From DAOTEJ01 sp035454085 (GTDB taxonomy: Bacteria > Pseudomonadota > Gammaproteobacteria > Burkholderiales > Burkholderiaceae_F): DNA of 55,026 nt. Under the pieces are notes generated by a model. That model was not told the DNA's origin and made no database searches. It saw only the letters and a program-made list of their open reading frames with translations. The stretch lies in assembly GCA_035454085.1 (NCBI GenBank), contig DAOTEJ010000007.1, positions 1 through 55,026 on the forward strand, read 5' to 3'. A program made the position numbers and the translations under genes. Below are positions 9,501 to 16,531 of this stretch, in pieces; positions within the stretch are counted from its first letter, which is position 1; each line of letters starts with the position of its first letter.

Positions 9501-9755
9501 GCGCGAGATCGAGGTCAGCACGTCCACGCCCTCGATGCCGGCGATCGAGTCCTCGAGCGGCTTGGTCACCTGGCTCTCGATGATCTCGGCCGCCGCACCC
9601 GGGTAGCGGGTCTCGACGGTGACCACCGGCTCGTCGATCTTGGGGTACTCGCGCACCGCGAGGCGCTGGTACGACACCAGGCCCACCAGCAGGATGAGCA
9701 GCGACAGCACGGTGGCGAACACCGGGCGGCGGATGCAGATCTCCGACAGGCTCAC
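6600..9755 (-). CDS. RND-family multidrug efflux permease (AcrB/MexB-like)
   Basis: 1051 residues, the normal length for HAE-1-type RND pumps. It starts with MSLSEICIRRPVFATVLS, the usual cytoplasmic amphipathic helix leading into TM1. Twelve TM segments and two large periplasmic loops follow. TM4 holds LVVDDAIVVLENI, with the two adjacent Asp residues of the proton relay. The start is GTG (9755), supported by GGAGG about 6 nt upstream; a nearby ATG is out of frame. It should exchange protons for drugs or other amphiphiles as a trimer. The adaptor gene lies 57 bp upstream. No outer-membrane channel gene or regulator is adjacent, so an unlinked TolC/OprM-type protein is presumably used. Confidence 0.92.
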   Translation of the reverse strand: MSLSEICIRRPVFATVLSLLILLVGLVSYQRLAVREYPKIDEPVVTVETRYPGAAAEIIESQVTKPLEDSIAGIEGVDVLTSISRAEQSQITVRFKLARDADGAAADVRDRVSRVRQRLPQDADEPVIAKVEADANPIIWLAFTSERGSTLEISDYANRIVKPRLQTLPGVADVRVFGERRYAMRIFLDRDRLAAFGLAPADVEDALRRQNVEIPAGRIESRQREFNVVSQTDLVTPEQFGEVIIRSVNGAPVRIRDVADVFVAPVSERAIVRYNGQPAVSLGLIRQATANPLDIAKAVRAELPRIEASLPEGMRVRVANDQTVFIDEAIKNVYITIAEAVVLVALVVFFFLRSLRASIIPLVTIPVSLIGAFALMYAAGFTVNTLTLLALVLAIGLVVDDAIVVLENIYRHIEEGMRPFEAALKGMREISFAVIAMTFTLVAVFLPLAFTPGRTGRLFVEFALALAGAVAVSGFVALTLTPMMCSRLLRHEASHGRLYNAIERFLLAVSRGYERSLHWVLDASRPGVKLGRMRVFDTNRAWVLLAVVALGVATAWLYSTMKRELAPTEDRGTLLASFSGPEGASVDFTARYGTRIEEIAARYPVFDRIFVVSGVPTATQGISFLRMIPWAERDKHAAQLARELAPQLGSIPGVLAFPVVPPSLGQGFRDRPVSFVVVSSEPYEEINKVVQGILGDMARNPGFQAPDSDLRLNRPELRVSVDRDKAADAGVQIETVGRTLETMLGGRNVTRFKKNGEQYDVVVQVRGDERNAPEDISNIFVRGKGDQMIPLSGLVKVDEGISPRELNHFGQRRAVTITANLAPGYTLGEALDAMRVIADRHLKPGYATELAGLSREFRESGSALALVFVLALAFIYLVLAAQFESFRDPFIIMLTVPLAMFGALLALTLSPIGSLNVYSQIGLVTLIGLITKNGILIVEFANQLQAQGHAAREAAVGAAVLRLRPILMTTLATVFGALPLALASGAGAESRQQIGLVIVGGLSFGTLFTLYVIPTVYSWLARRREHGEVVAGEAGASGGGGLSHGPAAREP

Positions 9756-9812
9756 GCGGGCCTCCGCATCGGTGCGTCAGGGCGCGCAAGACGGGTTGCG
9801 TGCGCGCTCATC

Positions 9813-11054
9813 TCAGGCCCCCGGCTTCTTCTCGGGCGCGGGTGCGGGTGCCGCGCCGGGCGCAGCCGCGGGCGCAGCCGCTGGCTTGGCCGTCGCCGGC
9901 TCGGCCTTGGCGGCCGGCGTCGACTCCGCGCCCTTGGCGGCACCATCGACCACGCGCACCGGCAGCCCATCGCGCTGCAGGCGGATCTGGCCGGCGCTGA
10001 CGATGGTCTCGCCCGGCGTCACGCCCGCGAGGATCTCGACCTGGCCTTCGCGGCGCAGCCCCACCGTGACCGGGGTGCGCACGGCCTTGCCGTCGACCAC
10101 CTTGAACACCACCTGCCCGGTGGCCGAGGGCACCAGCGCCTCCTCGGGCAGGACCACGGCGTTGGCGCGCTCGCCGAGCTGCACGCGCACGCGCGCGAAC
10201 ATCCCGCCCTTGAACTGTCCCGCCTCGTTGGGTGCGCGCGCGCGCACCAGCAGCGAGCGGCCATTGGCGTCCACCTGCGAGTCGACCGCGTCAACCCGCG
10301 CCGTGAAGACCTTGCCGGGCAGCGCGTCGACCGTGAACTCGATCGCCCGGCCCGCGCCCACCTGACCCACGTAGCGCTCGGGAAGACGGAAGTCGATCCG
10401 CACCGAAGAGGTGTCTTCGAGCGAGACCAGCTCGGCGCCGTCCTTCACGTAGTCGCCCACCGAGACCGTGCGCAGGCCCAGCGTCCCGTCGAAGGGCGCG
10501 CGCAGCAGGTAGCGGTCGAGCCGCGCCTGCGCCAGTGCGTAGGCGGCCTCGGCGACCGCGAGGTTCGACGCCGCCTGATCCTGGGCGCTCGACGACACGA
10601 AGCTCTTGGCGGCGAGATCCTGCGTGCGGGCGAACTGCGACTTGGCCAGCTCGAACTGCGCGCGCGCCTGGTCGGCCTCGGCCCGCGCCACGCGGGCATC
10701 GAGCTCGACCAGCACCGCGCCCTTGCGCACCCGCTGCCCTTCGGCGAACGCGATGCGCGCCACGCGTCCCGCGATCTCGGGCTTGAGCACCACCGACTCG
10801 TTGCCGCGCACGCTGCCCACCGCGCTCACCTCCTCGCGCAGGGGGCGCGTGGCCGCCACCACGACCTCCACCGGCACGGGGCCCGCGCCGGGGCCGCCGG
10901 GGCCCTTGGCCGCGCCGGGCTGCGCCGGGGCACCGGCAGACTTGGCCGGTTCGGCTGCCGGCTTGGGAGCCGACTGCCAGCGCCAGGCGAAATAAAGCGC
11001 CGCGGCGAATCCCGCGGCGACCAGAAAGTAGAAACCGAGTCTGCGTGCTGTCAT
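9813..11054 (-). CDS. RND efflux periplasmic adaptor (membrane fusion protein)
   Basis: 413 residues from ATG 11054. The N-terminal signal anchor is MTARRLGFYFLVAAGFAAALYF. An Ala/Pro/Gly-rich linker follows, then the HlyD-type core: half lipoyl motifs (GRVARIAFAEGQRVRKGAVLVELD and RAPFDGTLGLR, each partly quoted), an alpha-hairpin rich in Ala/Gln, a beta-barrel and a membrane-proximal domain. The C-terminal tail is Ala/Pro/Lys low complexity. It joins the pump to an outer-membrane channel. I see no Shine-Dalgarno before this ATG. A hairpin with a U-tract ends about 6 nt upstream instead. The open frame extends to 11249, but those residues look non-coding. Confidence 0.88.
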   Translation of the reverse strand: MTARRLGFYFLVAAGFAAALYFAWRWQSAPKPAAEPAKSAGAPAQPGAAKGPGGPGAGPVPVEVVVAATRPLREEVSAVGSVRGNESVVLKPEIAGRVARIAFAEGQRVRKGAVLVELDARVARAEADQARAQFELAKSQFARTQDLAAKSFVSSSAQDQAASNLAVAEAAYALAQARLDRYLLRAPFDGTLGLRTVSVGDYVKDGAELVSLEDTSSVRIDFRLPERYVGQVGAGRAIEFTVDALPGKVFTARVDAVDSQVDANGRSLLVRARAPNEAGQFKGGMFARVRVQLGERANAVVLPEEALVPSATGQVVFKVVDGKAVRTPVTVGLRREGQVEILAGVTPGETIVSAGQIRLQRDGLPVRVVDGAAKGAESTPAAKAEPATAKPAAAPAAAPGAAPAPAPEKKPGA

Positions 11055-11060
11055 GACCAG

Positions 11061-11088
11061 AAAACGAAACGGGCCCGAGGGTGGCCCG
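11061..11088 (-). terminator. Hairpin with U-tract between rnhA and the RND adaptor
   Basis: On the minus strand CGGGCC and GGCCCG form a 6-bp stem with a 7-nt loop, followed by TTTCGTTTT. It is a plausible intrinsic terminator for the methyltransferase-rnhA transcript. It sits 6 nt before the adaptor ATG, so it could instead be an attenuator in that gene's leader. Confidence 0.55.
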
Positions 11089-11175
11089 CCTGCGGACTTT
11101 ACACCCAGCGCCGAGGGGCTCGCGCTGCGCGACTGCGCCACCCCGGCCGCAGCGGCGGCGAATCCGGCAGGGCAG

Positions 11176-11673
11176 TCAACGGGCTCGCCCGAGTTCCACG
11201 CCGCGGTTGGCCAGGGCGTCGGCCCGTTCGTTGCCGTCGATGCCGGCATGGCCCTTGACCCAGCGCCACTGCACCTGGTGCCGCGCCACTTCCTGCGCCA
11301 GACGCTTCCAGAGGTCGTCGTTCTTGACCGGCTTGTTGTCCGCGGTGCGCCAGCCGCGCCGCACCCAGTTGGGCAGCCACTCGGTGATGCCGTTCTTCAC
11401 GTACTGCGAGTCGGTGTGCACGACCACGCGGCAGCCGCGGGTGAGCGCGGCCAGCGCCTCGATCACCGCCTGCAGTTCCATGCGGTTGTTGGTGGTGGCA
11501 GGCGCGCCGCCGAAGAGCTCCTTCTCGCGGCCCGCGTAGCGCAGATAGGCGCCCCAGCCGCCCGGCCCCGGATTGCCCTTGCAAGCCCCGTCGGTCCAGA
11601 TCTCGACGGCGGGCTCGGGCGCCGCCGGTGCGCCCTCGGGCACGGCAAGCTCGATCGCCTTGGCGTGCTTCAT
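11176..11673 (-). CDS. rnhA: Ribonuclease HI
   Basis: 165 residues from ATG 11673. It cleaves the RNA strand of RNA-DNA hybrids (R-loops, Okazaki primers). The four metal-binding carboxylates are in place: Asp in IWTDGACKGNPG (about residue 30), Glu in NRMELQAV (about 68), Asp in HTDSQYV (about 91) and Asp in NERADALA (about 150). The basic handle KNGITEWL/RRGW is typical of the E. coli-type enzyme. About 20 extra residues precede the core. Its ATG overlaps the TGA of the upstream methyltransferase by 4 bp (ATGA), so the two are translationally coupled. Confidence 0.95.
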   Translation of the reverse strand: MKHAKAIELAVPEGAPAAPEPAVEIWTDGACKGNPGPGGWGAYLRYAGREKELFGGAPATTNNRMELQAVIEALAALTRGCRVVVHTDSQYVKNGITEWLPNWVRRGWRTADNKPVKNDDLWKRLAQEVARHQVQWRWVKGHAGIDGNERADALANRGVELGRAR

Positions 11674-12500
11674 GCGCAATCGGCCGGCTGGTCCGGGTCG
11701 TTGGCGCTGTGCGGCCGCGCCAAGGGTGCCACCTGCCCGAACAGCAGCGCGCGGGTGGTCACGGGCGCGAGCGTGGGGCTGGCCGCCTCGGGCTTCTTCC
11801 AGGCCGGGCCGATCAGGCGCATGCCACGCACACGCTTGACGGCGGTCACCATGTAGAGCGACCCCAGCACCGGCCACCAGCGGTCGCCGGCACGATCGAG
11901 GAATCCCCAGCGCGCGAGCCACTGCTCGCTCCTCGCCCAGGGCACATAGGCGCCGAAGCGGCCGAGTTGCACCTCGAAAGACAGCAGCTTGAGCCAGTCC
12001 TTGATGCGCGCGAGGTGGATGAACTGCCCCTCGCGCGGCAGGTAGGGATGGGCGCCGAGCCGCACCATCCACTGGCGCAGGCCCCACAGGCTCGCCGGGT
12101 TGAAACCCACGATCAGCACCTGGCCCTCGGGCACCAGCACGCGGTCGACCTCGCGCAGCACCTGGTGCGGCTCGCGCGCGAACTCCAGCGTGTGCGGCAG
12201 CACCACGAGGTCGATCGACTGGGTGGCGAAGGGCAGTTCCTCGTAGCCGGCCACCACCGCCGGGCACGGCGCGGCGCCCTGCCCCGGGCCGCGCTCGGCC
12301 TCGCCCACGCGCAGCCTCAGGGGCATGCGGTTCTCGCGCAAGGCGTCGAGCTGCGGCAGGCCGATCTGCAGCGCGTGGTAGCCGAACACGTCGCCCACCA
12401 CGCGGTCGATCTGCGCCTGCTCCCAGGCGAGCACGTAGCGCCCGGGCGGAGAGTCCAGGAACTGGGCGAAGTCCGGCGCGCCGGGCACGCCGCTAGTCAT
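11670..12500 (-). CDS. Class I SAM-dependent methyltransferase (YafS-like position)
   Basis: 276 residues from ATG 12500. A methyltransferase type 11 core is visible: the acidic/VLPHTLEFA region (SIDLVVLPHTLEFAREP) and VLVPEGQVLIVGFNP for motifs II-III. The N-terminal glycine-rich SAM loop is poorly matched by eye, so activity is not certain. In E. coli the same slot between gloB and rnhA is held by yafS. The substrate is unknown. It is translationally coupled to rnhA by a 4-bp overlap and divergent from gloB with 50 bp between starts. Confidence 0.8.
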   Translation of the reverse strand: MTSGVPGAPDFAQFLDSPPGRYVLAWEQAQIDRVVGDVFGYHALQIGLPQLDALRENRMPLRLRVGEAERGPGQGAAPCPAVVAGYEELPFATQSIDLVVLPHTLEFAREPHQVLREVDRVLVPEGQVLIVGFNPASLWGLRQWMVRLGAHPYLPREGQFIHLARIKDWLKLLSFEVQLGRFGAYVPWARSEQWLARWGFLDRAGDRWWPVLGSLYMVTAVKRVRGMRLIGPAWKKPEAASPTLAPVTTRALLFGQVAPLARPHSANDPDQPADCA

Positions 12501-12506
12501 GGCGGG

Positions 12507-12512
12507 CACAAT
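12507..12512 (+). promoter_or_regulatory. Candidate -10 element of gloB
   Basis: CACAAT lies about 38 bp before the gloB ATG inside the short divergent region. A purine-rich AGGGAG ribosome site precedes the start. No clear -35 is seen. Confidence 0.3.
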
Positions 12513-12550
12513 GCACGGGCGATGCACGGCCCGGGGCCAGGGAGCAGACG

Positions 12551-13324
12551 ATGCAGATCGATGCCATCGAAGCCTTCAGTGACAACTACATTTGGTGGCT
12601 CAGCCACGATGGCGAGGCCGCTGTGGTCGATCCCGGCGACGCCGGCCCGGTGCTGGCTCGGCTCAGCGCCGAGCAGTGCAAGCTCACGGCGATTCTAGTG
12701 ACTCATCACCACCCCGATCACGTGGGCGGCGTGGCGGCCCTGGTCGAGGCCACGGGCGCGCGCGTCTACGGCCCGGCCCACGAGCACATCCCCTGCCGCG
12801 ACGTGGCGCTGCACGAGGGTGCGCGCTTCGATCTGCTGGGCACGCAGTTCGCGGTGCTCGACGTACCCGGGCACACGGCCGGGCACATTGCCTACTACTG
12901 CGGGCAGCTCGTGCCGCCAGCGCTCTTCTGCGGCGACACGCTCTTCGCCGCCGGCTGCGGCCGCCTGTTCGAAGGCACGCCCGAGCAGATGCTGGCCTCG
13001 CTCGACAAGCTCGCCGCTCTGCCGCCCGCCACCAGGGTCTACTGCGCGCACGAGTACACGCTGGCGAACCTGCGCTTCGCGGCCGCCGCCGAGCCCGGCA
13101 ACCCCGCCGTCGCGCAGCGCACCGCGCGCGCGGTCGCGCTGCGGCACGCCGGCCAACCCACGGTGCCGAGCACGGTGGCCGAGGAGCGGCTCACCAACCC
13201 CTTCCTGCGATCAGGCGAGCCGACCTTGCGCGCAAGCGCGGCGCAGCGCGATGCACGTGCGGCCACGGATCGGGTCGCGAGCTTTGCCGCGCTGCGCGCC
13301 TGGAAGGACGGCTTTCGCGGCTAG
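12551..13324 (+). CDS. gloB: Hydroxyacylglutathione hydrolase (glyoxalase II)
   Basis: 257 residues, normal length. It hydrolyses S-lactoylglutathione to lactate and glutathione in methylglyoxal detoxification. The binuclear metal motif THHHPDH is at residues 55-61. Later ligands are His in PGHTAGH, Asp in CGDTLFAAGCGR and His in YCAHEYT. The C-terminal glutathione-binding region ends in AAPRAWKDGFRG-like sequence (ALRAWKDGF). The ribosome site AGGGAG is just upstream. It is divergent from the methyltransferase-rnhA pair and followed by mltD, the same cluster as in E. coli. Confidence 0.95.
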   Translation: MQIDAIEAFSDNYIWWLSHDGEAAVVDPGDAGPVLARLSAEQCKLTAILVTHHHPDHVGGVAALVEATGARVYGPAHEHIPCRDVALHEGARFDLLGTQFAVLDVPGHTAGHIAYYCGQLVPPALFCGDTLFAAGCGRLFEGTPEQMLASLDKLAALPPATRVYCAHEYTLANLRFAAAAEPGNPAVAQRTARAVALRHAGQPTVPSTVAEERLTNPFLRSGEPTLRASAAQRDARAATDRVASFAALRAWKDGFRG

Positions 13325-13353
13325 ACCCTTGCCCTTGCGGGCTCCTGGGCAAT

Positions 13354-13383
13354 TTGACTCGCAGTCGAGCTTCTTTCTACACT
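13354..13383 (+). promoter_or_regulatory. Sigma-70 promoter of mltD
   Basis: TTGACT (13354-13359) and TACACT (13378-13383) are separated by 18 bp. This is one of the best sigma-70 matches in the window. Start of transcription near 13390 would give a leader of about 20 nt to ATG 13410. Confidence 0.7.
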
Positions 13384-13409
13384 GCCTTGATTCGTTTGGG
13401 GTTTTCAAT

Positions 13410-15083
13410 ATGCGCGGGATCCGGCTGGCACTTCTTTGCCTGAGCCTCGCTGGCTGCGCCAGCGTCGCGCCCGATCCGCGCAGCGCTGCGCCCGCCTCCG
13501 CCGACTCCAAGACGGGCGAGACCACCCGCACCGTGGCCCCGAGCACTCTGCCTCCTGGGTCCACCGCGACCGGCCCGCACAGCGCGCCGGACCAACTCGG
13601 CAGCCTCCTGAAGACGGTACCCGGCGCCTTGGGCGACACGGCCTCGCCTGCCCCGCCTGGCGACATCTGGGAGCGCATCCGGCGCGGCTTCGCGATGCCG
13701 GACCTCGACACCCCCATCGTCGAGCAGCGCACGCGCTGGTACGCCTCGCAGCCCGAGTACCTCGAACGCATGATGCGGCGCTCGAGCCGCTACCTCTACT
13801 ACATCGTCGAGCAGATCGAGGCGCGGGGCATGCCCACCGAACTGGCCCTGCTGCCCTTCGTGGAGAGCGCCTTTCAGCCCGAGGCCGTGTCGAGCGCCAA
13901 GGCCGCGGGCCTGTGGCAGTTCATCCCCTCCACCGGCAAGGACTTCGACCTCGCCCAGAACCACTGGAAGGACGAGCGTCGCGACGTGGTCGAGTCGACT
14001 CGCGCCGCGCTCGACTACCTGCAGAAGCTCTACGACCAGTTCGGCGACTGGCGGCTCGCGCTCGCCGCCTACAACTGGGGCGAGGGCTCGGTCGGCCGGG
14101 CGATCGAGCGCAATCGGCGCGCCGGGCTGGGAACCGGCTACGTCGACTTGCGCATGCCGCTCGAGACCCAGCACTACGTGCCCAAGCTGCAGGCGATCAA
14201 GAACATCGTCGCCGATCCGAAGCGCTATGCGGTGAGCCTGCCCGCCGTGGTCAACGAGCCCTACTTCGTTCAGGTGCATCCGACGCGCGACATGGATGTG
14301 AACACCGCTGCCCGCCTCGCCGGCATGAAGCTCGCGGATTTCACCGCGCTCAACCCGGCGCACAACCGGCCGGTGATCCCGGCCGCGCACAACACGCCCA
14401 TCCTGCTGCCGGCCGACAAGGTCGACCTGTTCACGGCCAACCTCGCCGCCTGGGAGGCGACGGGCCAGCCACTGGCCAGCTGGACCACCTACAAGCTCGC
14501 CCAGGGCGACACCCTGGCCTCCGTGGCGCGCCGCGCCGGCATCAGCGAAGCCCAGTTGCGCGAGGCCAATCGCGTGCCGGCGCGCTACAAGCCCACGCCC
14601 GGCTCGACGCTGCTCATCCCGCGCGACGAATCGATGGATGCCGACATCACGGCAGCCAGCCTCGCCGGGCAGTTCACCCTGGTGCCCGAGCAGCAGATGC
14701 GGCGCATCACCTACCGGGTGCGCAAGGGCGAGTCGGTGCAGAGCGTGGCCGCGCGCTACCAGATCGCACCGCAGGACGTGATCCGCTGGAACAGCCTGAC
14801 GAAGAATTCGCTCTTCGCCGGCCAGCGCCTCACCCTGGAGGTGCCGGCTGCCGCGGCACGCAGTGCGGCCAGCGCGGGCGCAAAGACCGGGGGCGGCAAG
14901 AGCGCGGGCAGCAAGACCGCGAGCAGCAAGACCGCGAGCACTCAGGGCGCGGGTGCCAAGAAGACGCAAGCTGCCACGGGCAAGAAGTCACCGACCGGGG
15001 CGGCCAAAGCGCGCAGCAGCGCGAAGACCGCCGGCGCCAAGGGCGAATCCGGCAAGGCAGCCCTGGCCGCGGCCCAGCGCTAG
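13410..15083 (+). CDS. mltD: Membrane-bound lytic murein transglycosylase D with two LysM domains
   Basis: 557 residues from ATG 13410. The lipoprotein signal ends in LSLAGC (lipidated Cys16), so it sits in the outer membrane facing the periplasm. A family-1 SLT domain spans about 110-260 with catalytic Glu in LLPFVESAFQPEA (about 151) and the downstream AAGLWQFIPSTG. It cleaves peptidoglycan to 1,6-anhydro-muropeptides. Two LysM repeats lie at about 360-405 (YKLAQGDTLASVARRAG) and 434-478 (YRVRKGESVQSVAARY). The last 75 residues are an Ala/Ser/Lys/Gly-rich tail with short tandem repeats (SKTAS), which is unusual for MltD and may be a wall-binding polycation. Confidence 0.93.
   Translation: MRGIRLALLCLSLAGCASVAPDPRSAAPASADSKTGETTRTVAPSTLPPGSTATGPHSAPDQLGSLLKTVPGALGDTASPAPPGDIWERIRRGFAMPDLDTPIVEQRTRWYASQPEYLERMMRRSSRYLYYIVEQIEARGMPTELALLPFVESAFQPEAVSSAKAAGLWQFIPSTGKDFDLAQNHWKDERRDVVESTRAALDYLQKLYDQFGDWRLALAAYNWGEGSVGRAIERNRRAGLGTGYVDLRMPLETQHYVPKLQAIKNIVADPKRYAVSLPAVVNEPYFVQVHPTRDMDVNTAARLAGMKLADFTALNPAHNRPVIPAAHNTPILLPADKVDLFTANLAAWEATGQPLASWTTYKLAQGDTLASVARRAGISEAQLREANRVPARYKPTPGSTLLIPRDESMDADITAASLAGQFTLVPEQQMRRITYRVRKGESVQSVAARYQIAPQDVIRWNSLTKNSLFAGQRLTLEVPAAAARSAASAGAKTGGGKSAGSKTASSKTASTQGAGAKKTQAATGKKSPTGAAKARSSAKTAGAKGESGKAALAAAQR
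14905..14945 (+). repeat. Short tandem repeat encoding the mltD tail
   Basis: A 15-bp unit close to AGCAAGACCGCGAGC is repeated in tandem, giving the SKTAS repeats of the MltD C-terminus. In-frame multiples of 15 could allow tail-length change by slippage. Confidence 0.5.
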
Positions 15084-15102
15084 CCGGCCGGCGGCGACGC
15101 GC

Positions 15103-16326
15103 TCAGGCCGGCTCGAGGGCGTCGGGCATGCGGCCCGAGATCAGGTACTCGACCAGTTCGCTCACCGGGCGGATGGCGTCGCCGAAGGGCAGGCTCGCCC
15201 CTCCACGAAAGAAGAGTCCGCGAGAGACCTCGCCGCGCATGGCAGCCGCCAGCTGACTGTCGATGCAGAACTGGCCGAACTTGGCGATGCCGTCGCGCAG
15301 GCCGCATTGCGTGAGGCAGTTGAGCGCCACGGCGCACTTGCCCGCGGTCTCGCGCAGCGCATCCTTGACCTCGGTGACGCGCTGAGCGGCCTTTTCGCGC
15401 AGCCGCACCTCATGGCTCAGGTAGCGGGCAAGCCAGGGCGTGCGCACGGCGCGCGCCGGCAGCCCGGCGACGCTGATGAACTCGACGATGTCCTCGGGGC
15501 GCGCCCCGGCCAGCACGCGCTTGAACTCCGGGTGCGCGTCGCCCTCCACCGTCACCGCGAAGGCCGTGCCCAGCTGCACCGCGGCGTAGCCCGCCCCCAG
15601 CAGCTCACGCACCCGCGCGTGCGAATTGACCCCGCCCGCGGCGATCAGCGGCACGTCCGCGGCAGTCAGGCCCAAGTCGCGCAGCGCGGCCTGCACCTCC
15701 ACGACCACCCGTTCGAACTCGAAGCGCGCGTCGCCCAGATCCTCGACGCGGGCCGCGCCCAGGTGGCCGCCGGCGTACTTCGGGTGCTCGATCACGATGG
15801 CGTCGGGCACGCGCCCCTTGCGCATCCAGCGCTTGAGCACCAGGGCCACGCCGCGCGAGTCGGACAAGATCGGCACCAGGGCCACGTTGGGATGGTCGGC
15901 CGTCAGCTCCGGCAGGTCGAGCGGCAGGCCCGCGCCCATGACGATTGCGTCGGCGCCTGACTCGCACGCCTGGCGCACCAGGGCGGGGTGCTGGTCCACG
16001 GCCTTCATCACGTTCACCGCGATCGCGCCCTGCCCCTTGGCCGCGGCGCGCGCGGCGCGCACCTCGCGATCGAGTGCGATCAGGTTGAAGCGCTCGAGCT
16101 CGGCGCGGTCGCGCAGACCGTGGCCCGCCTCGACGAGGTCGGGATGGTGATGGCGCAGATCCACCGAGGCGATGGTGCCCACCGCGCCGGTGGCGGCCAC
16201 GGCCGAGGCCAGGCGGTGCGCCGAGATGCCCACGCCCATGCCTCCCTGAACCACGGGCAGCAGGCTGCGCCCCTTGAGCCGCAGCGGCGGCAATCCCTGG
16301 GCGGACAGCACATCGAACAGGCTCAC
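15103..16326 (-). CDS. FMN-dependent nitronate monooxygenase / FabK-superfamily oxidoreductase
   Basis: 407 residues, GTG start with GGGAGG just upstream. TIM-barrel flavoprotein of the 2-nitropropane dioxygenase family: N-terminal VVQGGMGVGIS, central GADAIVMGAG, EHPKYAGGHLGA (about 180-195, with the His common to this family) and the phosphate-binding IAAGGVNSH and LGTAF near 235-260. A C-terminal extension of about 100 residues carries several Cys (KCAVALNCLTQCGL). The family includes nitronate monooxygenases and the enoyl-ACP reductase FabK. It is divergent from fabI, the other type of enoyl-ACP reductase, across a 205-bp gap. Substrate is not determined. Confidence 0.82.
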   Translation of the reverse strand: MSLFDVLSAQGLPPLRLKGRSLLPVVQGGMGVGISAHRLASAVAATGAVGTIASVDLRHHHPDLVEAGHGLRDRAELERFNLIALDREVRAARAAAKGQGAIAVNVMKAVDQHPALVRQACESGADAIVMGAGLPLDLPELTADHPNVALVPILSDSRGVALVLKRWMRKGRVPDAIVIEHPKYAGGHLGAARVEDLGDARFEFERVVVEVQAALRDLGLTAADVPLIAAGGVNSHARVRELLGAGYAAVQLGTAFAVTVEGDAHPEFKRVLAGARPEDIVEFISVAGLPARAVRTPWLARYLSHEVRLREKAAQRVTEVKDALRETAGKCAVALNCLTQCGLRDGIAKFGQFCIDSQLAAAMRGEVSRGLFFRGGASLPFGDAIRPVSELVEYLISGRMPDALEPA

Positions 16327-16462
16327 GCGGCCTCCCTGCGGCTGGCGCTACGGCAAGGCGTCGAGTGTCGGGGCTCGAATCGCCCACAGGCTTGACCTGC
16401 ATCAGCCCGCGGGCCGCCTCTACTGCCTTCGGAGTAAGGGGGGCTGCCTACACGGCCTCCCC

Positions 16463-16468
16463 TATACT
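16463..16468 (+). promoter_or_regulatory. fabI: -10 element of fabI
   Basis: TATACT is a 5-of-6 match to the -10 consensus, 63 bp before the fabI ATG. The corresponding -35 position is G-rich and poor, so an activator may help. The rest of the 205-bp divergent region (16327-16531) shows GC-rich imperfect dyads but no gene. Confidence 0.5.
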
Positions 16469-16531
16469 CGCGCGCTTCCGAAGAGGTCCGCCGGCGGCGG
16501 GCCGGGCACGAATCCACGCAAGGGCCAGACC

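Noticed and set aside
6567..11258. 1563-codon open frame on the plus strand opposite the RND genes
   Set aside because: It is an antisense shadow. The protein is His/Arg/Gly/Ala/Gln-rich low complexity with no domain, as expected opposite GC-rich coding sequence.
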